Shown here: positions 7,117 through 11,782 of the stretch, piece by piece
Layout of the letters: each line of letters begins with the position of its first letter
Position numbering within the stretch: position 1 is the stretch's first letter
Origin: JAJYTL01 sp046705265
GTDB taxonomy: Bacteria > Pseudomonadota > Alphaproteobacteria > Ferrovibrionales > Ferrovibrionaceae
Length of the DNA: 11,782 nt
Direction of reading: 5' to 3'
Assembly (NCBI GenBank): GCA_046705265.1
Contig: JBJKQL010000132.1
Span: forward strand, 1-11,782
The notes under the pieces: model-generated
Told to the model about the DNA's origin: nothing
Database searches by the model: none
The model's input: only the letters and a program-made list of their open reading frames with translations
Program-made: the position numbers and the translations under genes

Positions 7117-7606
7117 ATCGCTGACACGGACGACATCCTTCGACAGATTGCGACCCTGAAGAGCCGATTGACCGCGCTCGATCGAGAACGGTCGGAAATC
7201 GCCGGACGGTTGAGTGTGCTTGAGCGCGCCCAGGCGGATGAGGCAAAACAGCCGGCCCGCACCGTTAGCGCCGTCACGATGGCCTCGCCAACTGCCGCGA
7301 AGATCGCGCTTTTCCACAGCCTGTTTCGCGGGCGCGAGGATGTATTGCCGCGCCGGTGGGAAAATCCAGAAGCCGGGAGGGCGGGATATGCACCGATGTG
7401 CCGGAACGAATGGGTCCGAGGCGTCTGTGGAAAGCCGCAAGTGAGGTGCGGGGAATGCCCAAACCAAGCATTCACCCCTCTGGGAGACGACATTATCCGC
7501 GCGCATCTTGCCGGAAATGCTTCGGGTAATGCGGCCGATTTCACGGTCGGTGTCTACCCGATGCTTCCGGACGAAGCACGCTGGTTCCTTGTCACCGAGT
7601 TCGACA
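7117..7606 (+). pseudogene. TOTE conflict-system archaeo-eukaryotic primase, N-terminal fragment
   Basis: The frame reads DDILRQIATLKSRLTALDRE (a coiled-coil start), then KIALFHSLFRGREDVLPRRW, GYAPMCRNEWVRGVCGKP, CGECPNQAF and GVYPMLPDEARWFLVTEFD. This is the characteristic N-terminal part of the primase domain named for TOTE conflict systems, including the CxxC-containing, probably zinc-binding segment (Cys 78, 87, 94 and 97 counted from the TTG at 7168). Similarity stops after EFD at 7605, at the expected first catalytic acidic motif, and transposase sequence follows in another frame. The rest of the primase and any helicase partner are absent. No ATG or GTG lies in frame; ATC at 7117 may be a mutated ATG. 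The frame is free of stops from 7048. The protein cannot be active. Confidence 0.8.
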
Positions 7607-7976
7607 AAATTTTACGTGTCGAACTTGCCAACCGATACCACCAGGATTCTCGTCACTGCAATCAAGGCTCGATGGATCTGCGAACAGGCGCGCCAGCAAC
7701 TCAAGGAGGAACTTGGGATCGACCACTGCGAAGGCCGATCGTGGACGGGATTACATCGGCACGCCTTGATGACGATGATTGCTTACGCCTTCCTCCAATC
7801 CCGCCGCATCAAGGCAGCGGGACGAAAAAAGCGTCGCAGGACCTCCGCCGCAACCCGCCATGCCGGCCATCAGGCGAGCCATCCTCGACTTCTTCGCGCG
7901 GCCTCCACCCCTGCGATGCCCGCGTTGTGGAAGGCCCCTCGCAGAGACCACCAAAGAAAAGTGCCGAAGGAGTGTT
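7607..7976 (+). mobile_element. IS701-family transposase, C-terminal fragment with a frameshift
   Basis: From 7607 the frame reads KFYVSNLPTDTTR, IKARWICEQARQQLKEELGI, DHCEGRSWTGLHRHALMTMI and AYAFLQSRRIKAAGRKK, the C-terminal third of IS701-type DDE transposases including the Glu-rich EEL region and the GRSWTGLHRHALMT block. In the next frame it continues as SVAGPPPQPAMPAIRRAIL, then RCPRCGRPLAETTKE, the usual basic/Pro tail with a CxxC. The frame changes at the run of six A residues (7825-7830); one A fewer restores a single frame. The N-terminal two-thirds with the first catalytic Asp residues are missing, and I could not identify a terminal inverted repeat. An inactive remnant; the 3' limit is approximate. 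Confidence 0.85.
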
Positions 7977-8154
7977 CGTGTCCTGGACCCCACGGAAGAC
8001 GCCGGTAAGCGATGCTTTCTCGGCCTCCACGGTATAGGCAATCGCGACGTGCCGCCGAGCAGGCCAATTTGCGCGACGCCCGCGGCGCGATGCTTGTGCG
8101 TGTTTCCTCGCTCATGCTGGATAGGCTGCAACATGACCGGCATCCGCTCGAGGT

Positions 8155-8583
8155 TCAGACGCCCAGGATGCGCAGATCGCCCAGCGCGGAGAAGTCCCGG
8201 TCATGCGTGATGAGCGCATCGGCACCAATCGCGAGAGCGCTCGCTGCCTGGACTGCATCCGCTAGCTTCAGCGTGCAGGTGGCTCGCAGTCGCGCGGCAC
8301 TTTCGGCGATTTCGGCATCGAGGTCCACGACGAACCATGACCTGAGCGTGCTGCGGTACCGCTCCGCCAACACTTCATTATGGTCACCCAGAGGTCCGGT
8401 CAAGACTTCCGCCAGCGTCACGGTCGTGACGGCGAAGCGTGCAAGACCTTTGGCGTGAGCTTCGAATACCGGCCTGAAAACGGGAGCAAGCTCGCGATGG
8501 TCCTCAAGCACATAGATGATCGGCGCGGAATCGATCAGCACAAGCGGATTTTCCGGCAGCCCCTCGAGGCTCACCGGTTCCAT
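8155..8583 (-). CDS. vapC: PIN-domain toxin, VapC-like ribonuclease (142 aa)
   Basis: PIN-domain toxins are Mg-dependent ribonucleases held in check by a partner antitoxin. The acidic residues are in place: D18 in VLIDSAPIIYVLE, E59 in VTLAEVLTGP, D109 in LKLADAVQAASA and D128/D130 in LITHDRDFS. The chain is full length for the family. The ATG overlaps the end of the antitoxin gene by 13 bases, and GAGG 5 bases before it, inside the antitoxin gene, is a good ribosome-binding site, so translation is probably coupled. Nothing suggests inactivation. The exact RNA target cannot be read from sequence. Confidence 0.92.
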   Translation of the reverse strand: MEPVSLEGLPENPLVLIDSAPIIYVLEDHRELAPVFRPVFEAHAKGLARFAVTTVTLAEVLTGPLGDHNEVLAERYRSTLRSWFVVDLDAEIAESAARLRATCTLKLADAVQAASALAIGADALITHDRDFSALGDLRILGV

Positions 8584-8825
8584 TCGTTCCTCAGGTGCCG
8601 CAGCGTGGCCTGGCTATCGCGGCCATAGAGTCCGCGCCCGCTTCCGGCAAGCGGCAGCAGGGAGCGCTGCCCTCTTGCCTCTACCTGAGCCGAGATCGGC
8701 GTTAGTACGGCGACCGGCCGACCGTGCCGGGTGATGATCGTCTGGCGGCCGTGTTGCGCAGCAGTCAGCAGTTCCGGAAGTTGACGACGCGCTTCCTCGG
8801 CGCCCTTTCGGATCCGTTTCGTCAT
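8571..8825 (-). CDS. Phd/YefM-family antitoxin (84 aa)
   Basis: The sequence MTKRIRKGAEEARRQLPELL, then AAQHGRQTIITRHGRPVAVLTP, is the DNA-binding and dimerisation half of Phd/YefM antitoxins. The tail, SGRGLYGRDSQATLRHLRNEWNR, is the toxin-binding segment, of a type often paired with PIN toxins. I placed the start at the ATG at 8825, not at further upstream codons (the frame is open to 8876), because GGAG lies 7 bases before it and the protein then begins at the family's usual point; 8876 also falls inside the -35 box. First gene of the operon with vapC; the product should repress the promoter just upstream. Confidence 0.92.
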   Translation of the reverse strand: MTKRIRKGAEEARRQLPELLTAAQHGRQTIITRHGRPVAVLTPISAQVEARGQRSLLPLAGSGRGLYGRDSQATLRHLRNEWNR

Positions 8826-8847
8826 CACGATTCTCCAAGGCATCACA

Positions 8848-8876
8848 ACTGTACAGACCGTACGGTTACGTGTCAA
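8848..8876 (-). promoter_or_regulatory. phd-vapC promoter with nested palindromic operators
   Basis: On the minus strand a consensus -35 TTGACA (8876-8871) is followed by a 17-base spacer and a -10-like TACAGT (8853-8848). The spacer contains the perfect palindrome ACCGTACGGT (8857-8866), and the perfect palindrome CTGTACAG (8849-8856) covers the -10 box. Both share a GTAC core. This is the arrangement expected for autorepression by a Phd-type dimer bound at two sites. Confidence 0.75.
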
Positions 8877-8989
8877 TACAAATAACCAGTGGTACCGGCT
8901 GGTAATTCTCTTTTTTGAGCGGAGGGACGGGAGTCTCGACTGAACGTGGCTAAGCGAAGCGATTTGCTTCTATGGGCGGCGGCGGGCTC

Positions 8990-9312
8990 TACATGCTTCA
9001 CACAAGGGGTGCGCTCCTCGCCCCTCGCGCCGGACGGATCGATCTCGACATTATTCCTGTGGAGCCGTGGTTCCAAAGGTTCCTCGAGTGGCCTGGTGTC
9101 GGTGACGTGCCGATGAGACACAGGGCTGTTTGCCGCCGCTATCGGCATCATGTCGCGCACCGCGATGCGGCGATCGGCTATTGATTGCAGCGGAGATCGA
9201 GCGAGCGTGTCTGGTTATTACCTATGACGAACGCATCGTCCGTTTCCGCAAAAATCGCGATCGACAATACCGGTTCATGGCCGAGGTGTATTACCAAATA
9301 TCCAATCATTGA
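8990..9312 (+). pseudogene. PIN-domain (VapC-like) toxin remnant, truncated and frameshifted
   Basis: The first part, in one frame, reads RAGRIDLDIIPVEPWFQRFL, then EWPGVGDVPM and HRDAA. The second part, one frame over, reads DRLLIAAEIERACLVITYDE, then RIVRFRKNRDRQYRFM, to a stop at 9310-9312. Together they follow the C-terminal half of PIN toxins (W..x..PGV..P, HRDPADRLLIA and LVTxDxxI). The change of frame lies near 9167-9173, where one missing base would join HRDA(A) to DRLL. The N-terminal half with the first Asp is gone and no antitoxin gene precedes it. It runs opposite to the intact phd-vapC pair. The 5' limit is approximate. Confidence 0.6.
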
Positions 9313-9456
9313 ACCCTGCATGTCGTAGCGGGGCACATTGGTGTCGCCGGATGGTTCTTATCTGTCGCCCGGGATCGCGAGAGCCCGGGGTAAGGCAGGT
9401 CTCATGACAGAGTCGTCGTTAATCCCAACGGCTGGAATTGCTGATCGAGCCGCATC

Positions 9457-9506
9457 GGCAAACATGCCATTTGATTTTTTCCTCCGCGCGATTTTTTCGC
9501 AGGAGG
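9457..9506 (+). promoter_or_regulatory. Structured leader that can hide the Shine-Dalgarno of the 62-aa ORF
   Basis: A small hairpin GGCA-AACA-TGCC (9457-9468) is followed by ATTT and GATTTTTTC (9473-9481). Next, CCTCC-GCG (9481-9488) can pair with CGC-A-GGAGG (9498-9506) around a 9-base loop, which buries the perfect AGGAGG ribosome-binding site. The word GATTTTTTC occurs twice (9473 and 9490). The pairing is seen directly; a role as attenuator, thermometer or translational switch is inferred. Confidence 0.45.
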
Positions 9507-9511
9507 TTCCG

Positions 9512-9700
9512 ATGACAAGATCTCATTCGCCTTTGTCCGCAGAGCCCGCTTCGGGTTTCCTCCGTCGTCCGGCTCCCGATGACAGAAACGGGGCTTTCGT
9601 TCCGCCGAGTACTCGATCTCGCGCACAAGCCTGTTTCTGTGCGTTCATCGCCGGCGGCCTGCGTGCCGCTCTGCCAGCGATGATCCTTCTACCTCCGTAG
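9512..9700 (+). CDS. Small protein of unknown function (62 aa)
   Basis: The ATG is preceded by a perfect AGGAGG (9501-9506) at a 5-base spacing, the strongest ribosome-binding site in the window and the main reason to call it. The product starts MTRSHSPLSAEPASGFLRRP. Its N-terminal half is polar and Arg/Pro/Ser-rich; its C-terminal end (QACFCAFIAGGLRAALPAMI, then LLPP) is hydrophobic and could be a short membrane segment. I recognise no domain. The same frame is open upstream to 9338, but nothing upstream looks like a start. The ORF lies about 200 bases before the helicase gene and may share its transcript. It could also be a leader peptide. Confidence 0.5.
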   Translation: MTRSHSPLSAEPASGFLRRPAPDDRNGAFVPPSTRSRAQACFCAFIAGGLRAALPAMILLPP

Positions 9701-9902
9701 GAAGACCCCGGCGCGGACAGCGTTCGCAACAATTTTCATCACCGGCATGAGATCGAAGCCGCGCCGAAGGCGGCGCCGGTACCGAACGCCTCCCAGCGCT
9801 CGATCCCGATCGATCACCCAACGTGCCGAAACGCGTCCGACCCGCCCGCATCGCTGGGCGGTTCGTCCAATCCATCGCTTCTTTTCCGCGAAAGGTCCAC
9901 TC

Positions 9903-11782
9903 ATGTCCGTATTCTCTCGTCATCCAAACCCCGGAGCCAAAAGCCGGAAGCCTGGCCGTTCGTCATCCTCGTTAGCTCGGCTCGAAACTAATGTCGCGTC
10001 TCGCCCGGCAGAACCGGATGCGGCGTCTTTAGAAAGGCCAGACAATCCTGTTTCACCCGCCGGCTTCATCGCGCCGGAGGATGCGGCGCTGGATGCCTCG
10101 GTTGCTGAACGGCTTCTCGACCTTCTTGGTAAGGCGGAATGCGACGGTCGGTTTTTTGTACGCGAAAGCGAGTTCCTGCGACCGATCGGACGCGATCTCG
10201 GCTTTGCGGAGGAAGTCTTAAAAAACAGCATTGAGCGCCTCCTCCTTGCCGGTACCGTCGCTCGTTCCTCCGCGCGCGGCAAGGAGGGACTCCACCGCGG
10301 CTTTACGAACGTAGAGCGAACCGCGCGTGGAATATTGCATGTCATCCATCGGGCTCAGCAAAGCGGTCATACGGCCCTTCCGGTCCACGAACTCTTCGAG
10401 GCGGCGGCGGGCATTCTGCAGACCTCTGAAGCGGTCCTGATGAGCGGTCTTCAAAATCTCATCGGGAAAAATGTCCTGACGGCATGGCCGGTCGGCGCAC
10501 AGATTTTCATCTATACCGTTGATGCCCATGACGCTGAAGTTGCGGTGGCTGAGCGACTGGTGACGTTGACCGAGCCTTTCCGGATCACTGCTCCGAGGGA
10601 GCGGCGTATCCGCAAGTTCGTCACGCGCGCCGCCGAGTCGGCGCGACTCAATCTGAACGAGGGTCAAAGAAGCGCTGTCGCTGCCATCCTACGGTATCCC
10701 CTAAGTCTAATCACCGGCGCGCCCGGAACCGGCAAGACAACGGTGATTCGGGCGGCGATCTATGCCTTGGTACGACTCTCCGGTGGTCGCCCCATTCTCT
10801 TGGCGGCGCCCACCGGCAAGGCCGCGCGGCGACTTTCCGAGACGACCGGTAAAACGGCACAAACCATCCACCGTTTGCTCGAATGGTCGCGGTTATGCGG
10901 CGGGTTCACGCGCAATCGGGACAATCCTCTCGACGCGTCCGCGGTGATCGTTGACGAGGCATCGATGATCGGCCTCGAACTAATGGCGGATCTCCTTGCC
11001 GCGATCCCGGAAGATTGCCGCCTCATCTTCGTAGGCGACCCCGATCAGCTTCCGCCTGTCCCGTTCGGCCAACCCTTCAGCGATATGGTTCGTTCGCAGC
11101 GCTTTCCCGTCTCGCGGCTCTCGACGATCCTCCGACAGGAGGAGGGGAGCGGCATCGCGATCGCGTGCCAAGCAATTCGCAATGGTAAGATTCCCCGGCT
11201 GATGCCATATACCAAGGGCCTCGAACTCAGTCTTCTAGACGTAAGCGATCCAGCATCACCCTCTGCTTTATCCAGCGTCCTCTCAGAGATTATTCAGGAG
11301 GGATTCGATCCGTTCTCCGACCTCCAGATCTTAACGCCGATGAATGCGGGGATCTGCGGTGTCAAGGCCCTGAACAGACTTCTGGCGCCGATCTGCAATG
11401 ATTTGCCCAACCCGGCGGCTCCTAGCTGCTTGCTCGCGGGCGGGACGGGACGGCCCGGCGACAAAATTCAGCAAATCAGAAACAACTACGACAAGGGTTT
11501 GGTCAACGGGGATCAGGGGCGCCTCCTCGAGATAAACGAAGATTCATCGGGGGGCGCCCGTATCGTTGCCTTGTTCGGTAAAGCGGAAGTGGGTTACACA
11601 GCCGCGGAGGCCGCGGAGGAAATTGCACCCGCTTACGCCATCTCGATCCACCGCTCGCAAGGCTCGGAATGGGATGTCGTGGTGGTCTGCCTTCCGGTCC
11701 GCGCTAAGCACATGACGACTCGAAACCTGCTTTACACCGCGGTCTCGCGGGGCAAACGGCGGGTAATCATCGTCGGCGCGGA
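9903..11782 (+). CDS. RecD2-like ATP-dependent DNA helicase (superfamily 1B), 3'-partial
   Basis: The frame is open without a stop from the ATG at 9903 to the window's end (626 codons). Helicase motifs occur in order: Walker A GAPGTGKT (residues 272-279, K278), APTGKAARRLSE (Ia), Walker B VIVDEASM (D351), GDPDQLPPV (378-386), motif V-like AISIHRSQGSEWDVVVV (H583) and VI YTAVSRGKRRVIIVG (R616). The part before Walker A (GHTALPVHELFEAA, then LQNLIGKNVL) resembles the winged-helix-like N-terminal region of RecD2. RecD2 proteins unwind DNA 5' to 3' outside RecBCD. The first 60 residues are low-complexity and Ser/Pro-rich. GAAAGG 7 bases before the ATG supports this start. Only a short C-terminal end should be missing. 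It may be housekeeping or part of an accessory element; the adjoining genes cannot settle which. Confidence 0.92.
   Translation, partial: MSVFSRHPNPGAKSRKPGRSSSSLARLETNVASRPAEPDAASLERPDNPVSPAGFIAPEDAALDASVAERLLDLLGKAECDGRFFVRESEFLRPIGRDLGFAEEVLKNSIERLLLAGTVARSSARGKEGLHRGFTNVERTARGILHVIHRAQQSGHTALPVHELFEAAAGILQTSEAVLMSGLQNLIGKNVLTAWPVGAQIFIYTVDAHDAEVAVAERLVTLTEPFRITAPRERRIRKFVTRAAESARLNLNEGQRSAVAAILRYPLSLITGAPGTGKTTVIRAAIYALVRLSGGRPILLAAPTGKAARRLSETTGKTAQTIHRLLEWSRLCGGFTRNRDNPLDASAVIVDEASMIGLELMADLLAAIPEDCRLIFVGDPDQLPPVPFGQPFSDMVRSQRFPVSRLSTILRQEEGSGIAIACQAIRNGKIPRLMPYTKGLELSLLDVSDPASPSALSSVLSEIIQEGFDPFSDLQILTPMNAGICGVKALNRLLAPICNDLPNPAAPSCLLAGGTGRPGDKIQQIRNNYDKGLVNGDQGRLLEINEDSSGGARIVALFGKAEVGYTAAEAAEEIAPAYAISIHRSQGSEWDVVVVCLPVRAKHMTTRNLLYTAVSRGKRRVIIVGA

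Noticed and set aside
7168..8037. A single 289-aa protein spanning primase and transposase DNA
   Set aside because: After 7606 the frame no longer matches either parent; the transposase reads in another frame, so this is an accidental fusion.
8882..8917. Imperfect palindrome around GGTACC followed by T6
   Set aside because: The T-run starts several bases after the stem and no plus-strand gene ends there, so terminator function is not supported.
9368..9389. CCCGGG...CCCGGG inverted repeat considered as a terminator for the PIN remnant
   Set aside because: Stem of only 6 bp from a self-complementary word, a 10-base loop and no T-tract.
9747..9902. Longer start for the helicase at an in-frame ATG at 9747
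   Set aside because: The added segment is almost pure Arg/Pro/Ser with no helicase similarity, and the ATG at 9903 has a proper GAAAGG site.

Overview
The window is GC-rich bacterial DNA. Its gene families (a two-partner-secretion transporter, a DUF6961-like small protein, a YXWGXW-repeat protein, a TOTE-type primase fragment, and HigBA and Phd/PIN toxin-antitoxin pairs) fit an alphaproteobacterium best, perhaps of the Rhizobiales or Acetobacterales. That placement is an inference from family resemblance only. No rRNA, tRNA or CRISPR array was seen.

Left part (1-5.4 kb) looks like sparsely coding chromosome. The window opens inside a ShlB/FhaC-type outer-membrane transporter whose 5' end lies outside. 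A 0.55 kb gap follows, then a tight two-gene unit: a 67-aa DUF6961-like protein and an exported HNH-like protein of 167 aa. About 1.4 kb with no convincing gene comes next, then an exported YXWGXW-repeat protein with an Arg/Pro-rich repetitive tail.

Middle part (6.0-9.3 kb) is an accessory region of toxin-antitoxin modules and gene wreckage. Intact higBA and phd-vapC modules, both on the minus strand, flank a large imperfect inverted repeat with two extra hairpins in its loop. They also flank the N-terminal piece of a TOTE conflict-system primase joined directly to the C-terminal piece of an IS701-family transposase, and the transposase piece carries a frameshift. A second PIN-domain toxin lies broken on the other side of phd-vapC. 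Both intact modules have a promoter overlapped by a palindrome, as expected for autoregulation, and both use overlapping genes with an internal Shine-Dalgarno site for the second cistron.

Right part (9.4 kb to the end) carries a 62-aa ORF with a perfect AGGAGG ribosome-binding site that can fold into a hairpin, then a RecD2-like superfamily 1B helicase that runs off the window. Its reading frame is open from 9903 to the last base.

The most unusual signals are the cloverleaf-like repeat at 6824-6962, the TOTE primase/IS701 junction at 7606, the sequestered ribosome-binding site at 9481-9506, and the probably leaderless higBA transcript. No complete new system is demonstrated. The region reads as the scar of a conflict or mobile element with surviving toxin-antitoxin modules.
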